Position numbers and translations under genes: made by a program
The notes under the pieces: generated by a model
The model's database searches: none
What the model was told of the DNA's origin: nothing
What the model saw: only the letters and a program-made list of their open reading frames with translations
Shown here: piece by piece, positions 19,643-31,800 of the stretch
How positions within the stretch are numbered: the first letter of the stretch is position 1
How the letters are laid out: every line of letters starts with the position of its first letter
NCBI GenBank assembly: GCA_964035795.1
Contig: OZ038321.1
Location: forward strand, 12,868,208 to 12,932,207
DNA length: 64,000 bases
Reading direction: 5' to 3'
Source of the DNA: Pterobdella sp. o SKG-2022
Taxonomy: Eukaryota > Annelida > Clitellata > Hirudinida > Piscicolidae

Positions 19643-21585
19643 TCAAGGCTGGTTTTGTTGTTGAGGTGGAGGTGGGGCATTTTGTTGTTGTTGAGGTGGG
19701 GCATTTTGTTGTTGTTGTTGAGGTGGGGCATTTTGTTGTTGTTGAGGTGGAGATGGGGCATTTTGTTGTTGAGATAGGATGCTTTGGTTGGCACTTTCAA
19801 GTAACTGGTGGCAATGAGTTCTCACTTCATCACATTCATGCAACTGACCTGAACAAGCATGGAAGCTCTCCGAATTGGCTGTCTTTTCCAGCTCAATTTG
19901 CTGATTTGTCTGATAACATTGACTCAGTTCTCCATTCAATTTTTCCACTTGTGCTTTATCCCCCTATTGCGATGGTGCATGAATTTATCTTAACCATACT
20001 CAATTATCTGAGGTATTCCAACTAAAGAATCATTAATAAAAATATATATCATCATATTTGTGAGGCAACGAAATGGTGTTAGTGTAATTTTATCACTATA
20101 TTAGCCATAAACATTAACAACTTTATTTTGCTGCATTATTAGATAGTTGAAGCCATGAAACATTTGCTATGCAATAGAAGCAGAAGCATGCCTCTTGAGC
20201 ACTTCTTTTTGCTCTAAAATCCCAATGCCAGTACGCTGAAAAATGGCTCTTAGTGTCTAGCAGCTCTTAAATTGAAAGGTGTGCATTGGACGCTATTTTT
20301 ATACTTAGGAGTATGCAGGAAAGCTACCTTGAGAAAAATACACCCTCACTAGAAAAAAACCAGCATCTTTATTTTTCTAAATTTGAGCTAAAAATAGGCT
20401 TTTTACACTTTTTCAAAATTTAAGAAATCTTAGACAAAAAAAAATCCAACAAAACTATTTTTGGATGAAGTTTAACAATATTTAGCAGGTATATCATGTT
20501 AAGCCAATAATCCAACCTCACAACTAGAAGCCTCTCTGAGGGCATCAATTTCTGATACATATGCTACTTTATCTTGTTCACATTGTTGCCTCTGGGCCTC
20601 ACATCTGGCATTTCCTGTAGTTTACAAACAATTTCTATAAAAAGAAAATTGAAAAACAACATTGATTATAGACATAAAAAATTTGTTTGATTTCAGCTTA
20701 TGAAGCATTGTTGACTGTTTGTTACGTTAAAAAGATGCTAGTTGAAGCAGTAGTGTGAAAACTTTGAGATAAAATTTTAAAAAAAATGGTTTTAAGCTTT
20801 TTTATTTCTAAAGAAATTATCATCTGGTCATCTAAGAATTTCTTGTTTTTTAATGAAACCATTTTTTTATTTAACTTTTTCATCTTAAATATACAAGTGT
20901 AATCCAAAATGCTGTTCTTCAATAAATTAAATAATGCTAAGACACTATATAACAGAGAAACTAAATTTAAAAAAATATATAAATTAATAATTATGTGTCA
21001 AAAAATGTTTAGTCAATGTTTTATATAAAAATTAATAATGTGAATTTTTTAGATAAATAAAATATATTTTAAATACTTCATCAAAAAATATTTACCTTGA
21101 GCTTCTTCATTAACTTGGAGAGCCAATTGTTCTTTTTCTCTGTTACAATTGTCAATATCTAGTTGGAATTTTAGAATTCTTTCTGACTGACTATTTTGTT
21201 CACCCACAATTTTCTCAAAAGATTCTTTGAATGAGTTCTATCAAAATTTATTTAAAAATTGTACAAAACTAGAAAAATTTTGAAATAATTATTGAACCTT
21301 CTCTGTTTGGCATTTGTTCAAATCAACTTCCTTCTCTTGTAAAGAATTCTCGAGTGCCTTCAGTTCGCCTTTGAGAGAATTAGTTAATTTTTCGCGTTGT
21401 ATTTCGAGCTTTTCAATATCTGATCTCAATTTTTTCTCTACTTCAACAAGACCGGAGTGTTTTCTTTTAATAATAACATATTCCTTTGAATAATTTTCTT
21501 CCAAACTGTCAAGCTCTATCTTTAAATAAGCTATAAAACCAAATGACAAAATTAATAATGAAATATAAGCTATGTGCCCCTTCAT
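19643..21585 (-). CDS. Type II membrane coiled-coil protein with PQQQQNAP repeats
   Basis: Four exons on the - strand join in phase: 21298-21585, 21096-21237, 20517-20614 and 19643-19963, giving about 282 residues. The start at 21585 yields a short N-terminus, one membrane segment (ISLLILSFGFIAYL, residues about 9-22), and a long Glu/Lys/Leu coiled coil with scattered Cys. The C-terminal 45 residues are a degenerate tandem repeat of PPQQQQNA. A single N-terminal anchor, lumenal coiled coil and low-complexity tail resemble the GOLM1/GOLM2 Golgi proteins in layout, but I cannot show homology. The intron at 21297 uses GTTCAA and the one at 20516 GTTGGA, both weak donors with perfect phase. Confidence 0.72.
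19645..19786 (-). repeat. CAA-rich minisatellite encoding PPQQQQNA repeats
   Basis: The last coding exon contains about five imperfect copies of a unit that reads CAACAACAA followed by AATGCCCCACCT on the - strand. Units vary in the number of CAA codons and in an extra CCACCT, as expected from slippage inside a coding minisatellite. Length polymorphism in populations would be likely. Confidence 0.8.
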
Positions 21586-22058
21586 TTTGAGTTAAAAAAG
21601 AAGACAACGACCCTTTTTCAAAATTTGAAACGTGTAAGCTATAAAATGACAAAAACATTTAACTATAAAAATATTTTCAATAAAAATAATTCGCACGTTG
21701 GCTAAAAATAAAAAATTTTAATAAAAATTATTTTTACAAAACAATAAAATTTATATATTTTTTAAAACACCTGTAGTTTTGGTAAACTTTCAGATCGCGT
21801 AAAGATTTATATATATTACGAAACAGTTTTGAAAGGTACTGAGATAATAATAAAACTGAATAATCATAATATTTTTTTATAATTAAAGTGATGCCTTTAT
21901 TTAGAAAAAATAAATCTGATAAGGAAAAGCTGTGCCAACGTAATGCACAATTTATTTTCAAATTTATCACATTTTGAAAAATTTTGTGGAAAATTAATAA
22001 TCTTAATAATTTGAATTAAGAAAAAGTTAAAGAATGTTCTTCATATCCTCGAAATCAG
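21586..22058. other. Intergenic, divergent promoter region candidate
   Basis: AT-rich DNA upstream of the - strand coiled-coil gene and of the + strand Pro/Tyr-rich exons. It should contain the promoter of the former; I see no reliable core-promoter motif. Confidence 0.4.
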
Positions 22059-25000
22059 CCCATATCTTATGGCATGAACCTTCCTTCATACCAAGGTATT
22101 AGTTATATTTTGGTTATTTAAAAGTTTGAAACGCAAAAAGATGAATTATTTTGTTTTAAAATTAAAATTTCTTCAAAAATTATGAGATTCTGACTGTTTT
22201 TAAACAATTCTTTACAGAAGCAACATCAGTGAGTACTTTCAAAATCTTTTAAAGTTTAATTTTGAATGTCCCAATGGAAAAGTGAATAACATTCAACAAA
22301 TTTTATTTGAATTAACACTTTCAACAACTATTTTTTCTTTAAACACCCAAACAATTTTTAGAAATATTATTAATTTAGTTTATAAAAAATTTGATTTTAC
22401 TATATATTCAAGTATGGGCTTCCATTAGAAGAGCAAATATTTTTGGTTTATGGGCCAGCTTTAGTACAATCACATCATTATTAAGTCTTGTGGCTTTTTT
22501 GTTAGAAAATTTTTTTGGGTATAAGTTAATTTTTTTAATGATAATTAGCACAGCTATTGATCATTTATTTAACATCATTTTTAAAAACTTTCCACAAATC
22601 ATTGTCATTTTATACAATATCAACCACTAAAATTAAAACTAAAATACAACTGCCCAACCAGGGTCAAACGGCAGCGATGAATGGGCAGACTGTTCAAGTA
22701 AATACATAAAAATTAATTTTTATTTATATATTGCAAAGAAAAATCATCCGCTTTGAATTCGAAAAAAAATCTCGTGGCTGAATAATCTTTGAGAAAATAT
22801 AAAAAGTTTAATCTTTAGTGTTCTAAATTTTACAAGTTCTCATTTCACTGGTTGACTAAAAATGGAATAAATGCGAAAAATACAGGGGGTTTTAATAACT
22901 ATGGTACTCGAAATGTGAAACTAGGTGGATTCCAAAATTGACAATGACCAACTGTTATTTTGTTGCCAAACTCTGTTTCATCAAAAAAGAGACCCTTTTG
23001 GTGACTTCCGCAGCTTTCAAATCCCAGTTTGACTTTATTCTTTGTCGAAAAACCTTCAAACATTCAAGCCATGATTGTAGAAAACTGTGCGTTTTAACGC
23101 CATCTTTTAGTCTGATTTCGTGCGCTATAACCAGAAACGTGAAACGAAATTTTACTTGCCATTTTTGAAATAGAAAACTTGGGTTTGCTGCTTTTTTGAG
23201 CGCTAAGTTACTTTTGATACAAATCATGAAATATAAAAATGTGAAAGTTGTTCCAACATATAGAAGCTATTTTTTTGACTATGCTATTCACGATATTTGG
23301 TGTGATAGCGTCATTTTTACTCTGCAAAGTTACAAAAAGTGCTTTAATTCAAAACATGGATCATTTGATGAAGTTTTTTGAGAGGTTAATCACACAAGTA
23401 ATTTATGCAACTCTGTTTGGCTTTGTTTTAAATTAGAAGACCACTGACGCAGTTTTTATTGTTCGACAGTTGTAAAAGCTGTGAAAAATCCACTGTGGCT
23501 TGCTTTTGTTGAATTGATGAATGCATTTGAACACTTTTCGTGCAAAAAGATATGATAGGCAACTCGGAAGCTCGATGCAAACAAATATTTCTGAATGCCG
23601 CAATGGAAATTTAAATAATATTTCACAAATTTTATTTAATTCACACGTTGAAAATTTTTAACAATAATTTTTATAGGAACATTCATAGAATTAAGGCATT
23701 TTTATAAGAATATTTATAGTTCATGAATTCGTCAAACCTCACTATTTGCTCCAGCATCGACCCCCATTAGGACCACATGGGTCTTTTGATTCAGGGGCTC
23801 GTTTTGATAACATCACTCCACCATCTATTCCTGTAAGCTTTTGTTAAAAATTTCTGTGGTGATATTAGTTTTAAATTTTTGCTGATAATTCTAGCTTGTT
23901 GTTTTGCACTCTTTTCGAACAGACCCTATCTAATGAAATAAATATATAATCAAATATTAACTAATTAAAACGACGAAATTATCTGAAACCCAGTTTTATC
24001 CTCACTAACTTGAGGGTAGATGTATTTTTTCCATCCATGAAACTTATTCTTCAATTTTATTTATTTTCAATTTTTTTCACCTAGAACGTGTTTGTTTTTA
24101 TGTTTATATATAAAACACCACCGCAACAGCCTCCGCCCCCCGGAGTGATGCCCAACCAGGCTCAAATGGCCGTGATGCATGGTCAGCCTGTCCTAGTAAG
24201 TTTTTAAAATTAATTTTCATTTATATATTACATAAAACAATTATCTGCTTAAAATTAAAAAAATAAACTTTGAGATTAATTATTTGTGTTGAAAAGAATA
24301 TGGAATCCTATTGCCTGGAAAATGCGAACCCACTCGATAGAGCAGAGTGGAGAAAGTGCATTAGCCGACTGCTGTATACCCCAGCTACTGGAACGCCTAT
24401 AGCAGTATAATCTAATATGAATAATAATAATGCCCTCCAAAAACTTCTCAAAATGCCATATTTAAGAAGGATTTCTCCTGTGTTAGTGGCTAGAAAAGTA
24501 GACACAATTAGTTGGTGGGAACTGAATTTGGGAAAAGCTTTGGCCTTTTTGCACTAATATACAGGATCGGTTTCCACTGTATAGAATAAATTACGTGAAA
24601 TAAAAGGCAAGAATTTAACTGATAAGTTTTTTTATGGTTAAACAGGATCTTCATGATACACAGTAGATTTATGTCTGTCATGTTACACACCTTTTCAAAT
24701 CACACCTCGTAGTCTTTATCTGATATCATTCACGAGTAGTAAGTCTATCAAGAGGTAAATGAAGAAAACACCGCAAGTTTTAAATGAAATTATTTTCAGA
24801 TTTTTCATAATCTGGAATGAGTTTAATAATCTTCAGACTATTGTGAGATCTAAAAATATTTGAAATCTTGTGGCAAGTTATACACATCTTTTGTTTGTTC
24901 TGCATTGTTATATGGCAGTAAAAACTGGGCTAAAAAATTTTCTGTTTTGCAAAGGCAAAAGCGCAACGATAGGTCCATGATCTATAGGATATGGACGTCT

Positions 25001-25286
25001 ATCATCAATCTTTTTCAAAATTTGTAATTCTAATCATAGTAAAACAACTGTAAATTCGGCGTCTGCCACGTGAAACGCTCGTTCAAGCATACACCCATAT
25101 ATTCTTTTTCTATAAATAACATGAAGAGTTTTTATCGATATAATGTAAATTCAACAAACTTTCCAATTTTTTCCCTCAAAATGTGTGTGGTAAATTAAAT
25201 CGAGACTCAATTTTGTTTTCAAGATGTCTAAAGCTAAAACTCTTTGGAAAGAACCATCTTCAGACGGGGGATACACATTTTTTTAG
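22059..25286 (+). CDS. Candidate gene with Pro/Tyr-rich tail (exon fragments)
   Basis: Phase-compatible exons: 22059-22095 (YGMNLPSYQ), an 11-base microexon 22218-22228 completing LPSYQEATS, then 23755-23832 (HRPPLGPHGSFD, 26 residues), 24130-24195 (PPPPGVMPNQAQM, 22 residues) and possibly a terminal exon 25224-25286 ending DGGYTF(F). The xPSYxEAT core resembles the PPxY-type WW/NEDD4-binding motifs at the N-terminus of LITAF or BRI3-like small membrane proteins, but no membrane domain was found, so this is a resemblance only. Every proposed junction keeps frame and most donors are good (GTGAGT, GTAAGC, GTAAGT). The 5' end is not identified. Confidence 0.45.
22240..22790 (+). pseudogene. Decayed tandem copy of the Pro-rich exon block (copy 1)
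   Basis: This segment aligns along its length with 23590-24290: an upstream intronic stretch (CAATGGAAA...TTCACAAATTTTATTT type), an exon-like patch at 22413 (TATGGGCTTCCATTAGAA) matching the exon at 23755 (CATCGACCCCCATTAGGA), and a patch at 22650-22697 (CCCAACCAGGGTCAAACGG) matching 24150-24195 including its donor. In frame, the first patch reaches a stop near 22482, whereas copy 2 is open, so copy 1 is probably non-functional or an alternative cassette. Copy spacing is about 1.4 kb. Confidence 0.55.
22925..23170 (+). mobile_element. LINE fragment (endonuclease C-terminal end), family of 59.5-61.2 kb
   Basis: The stretch TTTGACTTTATTCTTTGTCG followed by AAAAACCTT matches almost base for base the segment at 60345-60370, where it encodes DFILCRK of an APE endonuclease. 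Downstream sequence is also similar but frameshifted. It sits between the two tandem exon copies. Confidence 0.6.
24299..24425 (+). mobile_element. LINE 3'-end fragment, same family
   Basis: TATGGAATCCTATTGCCTGG through TATAATCTAATATGAATAAT aligns with 61108-61225, the 3' end of LINE I, including the motif that translates to NPLDRAEWRKCISRLL and a short unique tail. It ends in a small (AAT) run, as expected of a 3' end. It lies within the intron after the exon 24130-24195. Confidence 0.65.
24880..25030 (+). mobile_element. LINE fragment (RT C-terminal region)
   Basis: The stretch encodes VCSALLYGSKNW and LQRQKRNDRSMI, typical of the RT thumb/connection region. The CAAAAGCGCAACGATAGG part matches 60880-60890 in LINE I. 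Heavily truncated on both sides. Confidence 0.6.
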
Positions 25287-25289
25287 GTG

Positions 25290-26620
25290 AATAATTTGAT
25301 TTTTATTGATGGTTTTATGGAACTTATGTGAAAAGTTCAATTCCAATAAACACAATCATTTTCAGCTATTTATGCCCTATTAAATTATTTATTTTAAACA
25401 TTGAAAAATATTTTTTAGGATGGGTAGGAATTGGAAATGTTTTTCATGAGCCTGCATTCAAAATTGTTCCTAGGGTTTTCTGGTTAATTTTTTATCTTTG
25501 TAGCTGGCGTAGTTTGTTTTTTACATTGTCAAACATTCAAAACTTTCATTATTAGTAGTAGTTGATCATATAAAAACAATTAAAATACAAAAACATGCCA
25601 AGAAATTAAAAAAATTTTAATATTATTGTGAATTGTTTAAATTTTTTCGTGTTTCCATGTTTTAAATTTTGGACGCTAATAATTCAAAAATTAATATTAT
25701 TGCTAAGTTATGTTACAATAATAAAGATAACTATAAAGTCTCAATTACTTAAAACGAGACGTCACTTGCAGTATCACAGCGAGGTACTTGTTAATATATA
25801 TAATATAATATATTGTTATAATATATAAAGACTGTTGCTTATAGTAAGTAAAAGATTATCTGCTTATGATCACGCTAAAACTCTCTGTCATGTTTCATCA
25901 CTTTTTTCTGATATTAACAAGTTGATCATGAAATTCCTTTGCCATTAAAATTTTTTATACTTTCTTATTACATAACATCACTTATGTATGAACTTAAATG
26001 TAGTGATATTTAAACTGGTGTGTCTCATGATCATTTGACTATTTATAGTAACAACTTATTTTAAAAATTCTTTTCTGAAAATGTATAAGTTATTTGATTC
26101 TAGCTGTACTATAAATCTGGGATAAAGGATTTGAGATTAAGCTCATTGAATATTAGAAAGGATTAAGGTAGCTTAGAAATGATGATTCATTCATACAATC
26201 ATTGAAACACACCATATGGTCATATCACACTATAAAATTGCCAAAAGGTAATTTTTCAAAAAATTAAATGCTTTCAAAATCAATGGCAAAGTTTGTTATA
26301 AAAGATTTTTAATAAAAATAAGTTCTCGATTATTTAAAAAATTTTTTTTTAAAAACTTGTTTTTAGTTCGAAATAGCTAAAACATCAAAATTAAACAACA
26401 AATACAAGAGTTTTTTGCACAAAGCTCTATCTTTTGTCATTTTTCGCAGTTTCAATAAGCTTTGATTATGAAATTCAAAGCAAATAACTTTAAATACATC
26501 TAAGCTAATACCTTATGTAATTTTTTCCAAACATGTTATGCATCTTATCCATTAAAATATTCTTGATTTTGTTATTCTCCAAAATGAAAAAAATTTTAGA
26601 TAAATTTATTGTTAATCAGC
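25290..26620. other. AT-rich DNA, nothing firm
   Basis: ORFs near 25330-25830 are hydrophobic and A/T-driven, without splice or motif support. No repeat recognised. Confidence 0.4.
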
Positions 26621-26625
26621 AATAA

Positions 26626-26693
26626 ATTTTTCGATAAGTTCAGCCTTATCATAGTTTTGATGAATTATGATAAGGTTGAACTTATCGAAAATT
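26626..26693. repeat. Short perfect-stem inverted repeat (28 bp arms)
   Basis: ATTTTTCGATAAGTTCAGCC...ATA at 26626-26653 pairs with TATGATAAGG...TTATCGAAAAT at 26666-26693, with about two mismatches and a 12-base spacer. It could be a tiny MITE, a replication-derived foldback, or an expressed hairpin; nothing in the sequence decides. Confidence 0.75.
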
Positions 26694-27263
26694 TCAGTTT
26701 TGAATAAACAATATATGTATTTGAAATTTTCTTATTTTAAAAATTAAAAAAATCAAGAAAATTTGAATAATACTAAATGTTTTTTGTTGAATTCAACCTT
26801 AAAAAATCACGATTAGCTGTAAGTGTGATAAAAAAAGCAACAAGTCACCCAATTTTTCCAACATACTTTCAGAATTCATCATGAAGATATTGATAATTTG
26901 GAAACAACATAGGCATTAACTATGATGTCGGAAAGACTGACGGCACGACCTTGTATCAACAGATTTTCAAAAACTAGAAGCATCAAGCAAAAAACAAGAA
27001 AAAGCTTTTTCAAAAAAAAATCTCTTCATAAATTCCGAGCTTATACTTACATGTTGCCCAAAAAAAATTTAAAGAAATTTTTGAGTTTTTAAAAAGCTCG
27101 ACACCAAGCTATGAGTTAGATACAAAAATAGAATAGCGTGAGTGACGTAATCATTCGTAAGGTAAAACCCCATTTGAGCTTTAAACAAAAAAAACTTAAT
27201 CTTAGTCAGGTAAAACAGTGGGTTTTTATCTAAAAACTAATATATGTTTTGAAACTTGGAGCA

Positions 27264-27351
27264 AAAGGAAGCAGATGACAAGGCCTTTCTGTTTGAGAAG
27301 TTTCAGACGATTGCTAAGTGCCACGGACAAAATGATATTAATAATAAATTG
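27264..27351 (+). CDS. Orphan exon candidate, Lys/Glu-rich terminal exon
   Basis: A GC-richer island reads QKEADDKAFLFEKFQTIAKC then about ten codons to TGA. It has ordinary, non-AT-driven codons unlike the flanks. The acceptor would be the AG in TTGGAG before CAA 27264. No partner exon with certainty; low confidence. Confidence 0.35.
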
Positions 27352-27436
27352 TGAATTTTTTTAATATGTTACTTAGTTATTATGAAATTATACATTCTCA
27401 TGTGAACATTTTTTGATTGTGAATACAGTGAAAAAT

Positions 27437-27557
27437 TATTGTTGTTGGTTGAGCATCTTGTTACGCTCTTGTAGCTTACACATTTTATTTTGCACGTTGT
27501 AAGAATCTTGTTGTTTTTGAAGTAATTGATTGTGCATATTATTGGATTTTTTCTGTT
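27437..27557 (-). CDS. Orphan terminal exon candidate, Gln/Asn-rich coiled coil
   Basis: On the - strand, after GTTTTGACAACAG, a frame reads KSNNMHNQLLQKQQDSYN, then QNKMCKLQERNKMLNQQQ and a stop. It has a heptad-like pattern and ends in Gln codons, similar in style to the - strand coiled-coil gene at 19.6-21.6 kb, so it may be a relic of a duplicate. No upstream exons found. Confidence 0.35.
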
Positions 27558-28223
27558 GTCAAAACATCAAACACATCTGATTACACATATTATTACTTGG
27601 AAATATAACAACAAGACTCCTACGTTAATTCTGTCCTGAGAAGCTGTTTGGTAACCAGAAAAAACTCACTAATGAGATAATGTGACTGTTTCAAAGAGAA
27701 CTTTAACCTTTTGTTGTGAATTATAGAAAAAAAACGAAAAACATGTTCTCAGAAGAGGGATGTGGTTAGCGGAATGCTTTAGACAATAAGTTGATCGAAA
27801 AGATTGTACTTATTTCATTAAAAATTTCTATTTTTGTGAAATAAAGCATTGACCACCAAATTTGCGTAAATTTTTAATAGTTCAATGGTTCAGTAACGAC
27901 CACTTGGCAAAACCCTCGGTAAAAAAAAAATGGTCATTTCATAGTTTGTATAATAAAAAAACAATAAGTTGAAAATATTTCAAAATAAATGTTTTTTTTT
28001 GACAATTCATCAAAAAAATTTAAAATTTGTGAGTTGAGCAAAGTTTCTGTGATCACTGGCTTCTCAATTAAATTCCTTGGGATATTTGTAATTCAGTGCG
28101 TCAGATTACTAATGTGTTCTACCTAGTCGTCAAACTACAAAATTTTACTTTTCAATGCGTTCATTCATTTTTGAAAAAACCTTAAATCCATAAATTCAGT
28201 TTTTCGAAAATTTGGCTTAACAG

Positions 28224-28342
28224 GTTCAGACGTGCCTGGAATGTTGGTGGTCTGGACCAGCTACTTGGTTGATTTGACGTTTAAGCAGCAGAACTTGCTT
28301 TATTATGACAAAAACCACCATCCTGATGTGTTTCATTTTACA
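28224..28342 (+). CDS. Orphan internal exon candidate
   Basis: Between a good acceptor (GGCTTAACAG) and donor (ACA|GTAAAT) an open frame reads SDVPGMLVVWTSYLVDLTF then KQQNLLYYDKNHHPDVFHF. Phase 1 in, phase 0 out. Codon choice is that of real exons here. The protein is not recognised. It lies 540 bases upstream of the ABCA start codon but does not splice into ABCA in any obvious way. Confidence 0.45.
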
Positions 28343-28884
28343 GTAAATCCATTTTCAAAATGTTTTCATGGCTCATTTATTGGTAGCTTAAATTACAATA
28401 ATGTAAAATTATCATACTTACGCACAAGAATAAGCTAAACAATGAGAAACCAAACAATTGAAAAGCTTAATCATGTTTTTTAGTTATTTAAAAGTTTGAA
28501 AAAATTAGATTATTTTTTCAGTAAATATAATTTTTTCTCTTTCATATACAGAACAAAATAGTTTGCATGTTTTAAAATTGAATGTTTGAATGCTATTTTA
28601 TTAAATGGTATGTTATTCATACAGTGTAAGGTGGGTTAAAGTCTTATTTAAAACGCCCGTCCTTACACTAATTATAACTTGCATTACAGCTGAAATAAAA
28701 GGAATAAACCTTACAAAAAAAACTGAACATCTGAATATAAAGTGTTCTTATTAGGGAATAAAAAACATATTGGTGTGAAATGTTGTATGAAAATTCAAAA
28801 AAATGAAATTTTCTCAGAACATTTATTGTTGAATTATTGAAGACTTGAAACTTTGGAAGGACTTTAAATCTTTGAGACCTCAAC

Positions 28885-31800
28885 ATGTGGGCCTCGTTAC
28901 GACAGTTTAGACTCATTTGCTGGAAGAACTTTATATTTTTGAAAGAAAGAATAGTTTTGACTGTGATTCAATTGTTTTTACCTGTCATCTTCATCATCAT
29001 TCTTTTTGGAATCAGACAAAAACTCGGGCCTGTTGAATACCCTGAAAAATCTTATAATAAAACTGAGTTTGGATATGAAAGAATATTTTTTAGTTCTTCT
29101 CAGTTGAACAGAGTTTGGGGTATAGGTTTTTATTCAGAGACACCTGATTTGAAAGATTTGACCGATTATATCATTACGAGTTTGAAAGAAAATATGCAAA
29201 ATAGAAATAACGAAACAAAAATCATGCTATACAGTGAGTTTGTTTTTCAATATTGTTTTTATTTCAAATATTCTATAACTGCTTATATTTCATTAGTGGT
29301 TTTAGACGAGGAATGTGTTAAAACTTTTAAACAAATTCATTTTTATAAAATATAGATGAATGGCCTTTTTTTCATAATTAGTAGCTAATCTAAGCTATAT
29401 TCCACGAATATTATGACTATTTGCAATATCGATCAAGCATTGCACATGTATTTGGAATTATATTTTAATGAACATATCTTTCTAATGCACTTCTTGTTTT
29501 TAAAAAAGTAGAAAATCAAAATGATTATGAGAAAAAACTTGGAATTTATTTAAAGTCGAGAATTTATTAAATTTTTTTTGGCGATTCATTTATTTTGTTT
29601 TTCTCTGTTCTAGCATTTCTCATCTTTCCATTACCATTGACCTAAAAACACTAAGAGATTTTTAACAATAAATATTGAAACATTTATATAGTTTACTATA
29701 ATGAAACTGTCAGTGGAATAAATCAAGTAACAATAATAAAAACAAAAGGTCTATTTGAGCTGTGATCCTGATATTGATTTTTTATTATAGATATAATATA
29801 TTATATTGATCAATTTCTTCATCAGGTTTCAACCACCATCCAGTCTTTGGCATACATTCAAAAAAAAAATTTTTTCGTAGATTTAATCTATAGCTGTTTT
29901 AAAAGATTAATTAATTTTATAAAATGTGAACATCGGATGCATTTATTCTAACAAAAAATCTATAACTTGCACCTCTGCTGAAGCAAGAGTAGTCATCATG
30001 GAATGCCATCTTATGATTCATAATTCTCTTCAATGTTAATCAAGGTTTTATTTGAAGTTAATTTAAAAATACTTCAATTTGCTATTGAAAATTTTGAGAA
30101 GATTTTAAATTTTAATATATGCACTATTGTGATAAATTTTGTATAATCTTCAAAACGAGAAAGTTTCAGAAACATTTGTTTTATAAAAACTAAAGTTTCA
30201 GATAAGTCGAATTCATAAAAATTTCAGTTTTTAGTGAAATTATAAATGTATCTAAAATTTTATCATTTTTGATTGTACAAACCAAAAAAGCTGAATTAAA
30301 AAAAGGCATAAGATGTCTCTACAAAAGTATATATATTTATCTTTAAACAATTATGAAAAATGTTTTTAAAATTAAGTTTATTATCATGTTTTTTTTGTTT
30401 TTACTTAGGCAATTGGTTTATTCTTGTAAAATATATATACTTCCAATGCAATGTTCTTTTCAATTAAGCATACCCTGGACCAAAATCTTGTGTTTTCATA
30501 GGTTTTTCAATAACGCTTTTGTTTTTTTATTTATTCTATATTATTTCGTTATTTTATTTTTTTGTATGCGTTTTAAAATTTTTTGATTCTACATAAAATT
30601 CGTTTCTAAATTAAGAAGTGCTAAGCCAGTGAACAAAATGATATAACTAAAGACAATAAGATATCACATCATTGTGTTTATTATTTTGTAAAAAAAAACA
30701 TCAATTAAGAAAAATTTTTAATACATTAAATGGCGAGTATACACATGGAAGGCTCCTAAAGTCTGCAACAGGTACCAGCTGGATTACATTATTGTACAAA
30801 ACCGTTACAAAAACAGCGTAAAAAATTTCCATGCTTATTCTGGAGCTGATGCAAATTCTGATCACAACATGGTTATGAGGAAAGTGCGTTTACGTTTGAA
30901 AAGACCACACCGAGCAAAACAGCGAGTTATGTGGAACAAAGAAGCCTTGAAAAACTGTAGAAAGCTTCAATAAAGAAATAAACAATGCACTGGCTAAGAA
31001 ATGTGATCAAAAAAACGATGTGGAAAGTCAATGGTTGCGCTTAAAAAAAGGAATGATGTAAAGGAAATGATGATGAATTATGGTTATTTAGTAATTCAAC
31101 GACTAAAATTAAGAATTAGTTAGTTATTGAAAACAAATAGAAGTTATAATAGAAGTTTCAATGCTATTATTTCAAATAATTAATTGTTGAAGAGAGTAAT
31201 TCAAAAAAAAAATAATTTTCTGAACAATGTCAAATTTTATCAAAAAAAAATTAGTCTTTATGTCTCCTTTCTGTCATTACCCTGTTTAAATTTTTCAAAA
31301 TCTTTCAGTATTGGATTCCAAGCATTGGTATTAACTATGAGTTTTGGGTCATTATAGCCATCGAAAACAGAATTTTGTTTTTTTATTTCAAGGCTCTCTC
31401 TTTCCAAGAGATTTTTTTGTAGTGAAAACTTGTTTTTTTCTTTTTGAACTTATAAAATCTTCCAGTTAATTTTTCCATGGGTACATTAGCGAGTATGTTT
31501 GCTAATCCCCGATGGCATATTATGTCTCATTGTGTTTAGTTATATCATGAATCAAAAGATTTCCCTATATTTATAATTTCTCATTCTTTCTTCACTTTTT
31601 CACTTTTTTACAACTAAAACAAATTGTCATTCATTGAACTATTAAACATACGATTAACTTGATGATTATGAGACGTTTTCACTCAGTTATTTGTCAAGTT
31701 CAAGCGAAAAAATTTTACATTACTATATATTTCTGAATAGGAATTTTGGAGTTATTTCTTTTTAGCTAGTGTTTTGGAATGCAGTGGGCAATTAAAGTTT

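Noticed and set aside
22391..22630. 79-codon frame with two apparent membrane segments
   Set aside because: It is explained by decay of a duplicated Pro-rich exon (matches 23755-23832 in another frame) followed by T-rich intron.
25328..25828. Two hydrophobic ORFs (75 and 66 codons)
   Set aside because: Composition-driven Phe/Ile/Leu frames in A/T-rich DNA without splice or motif support.
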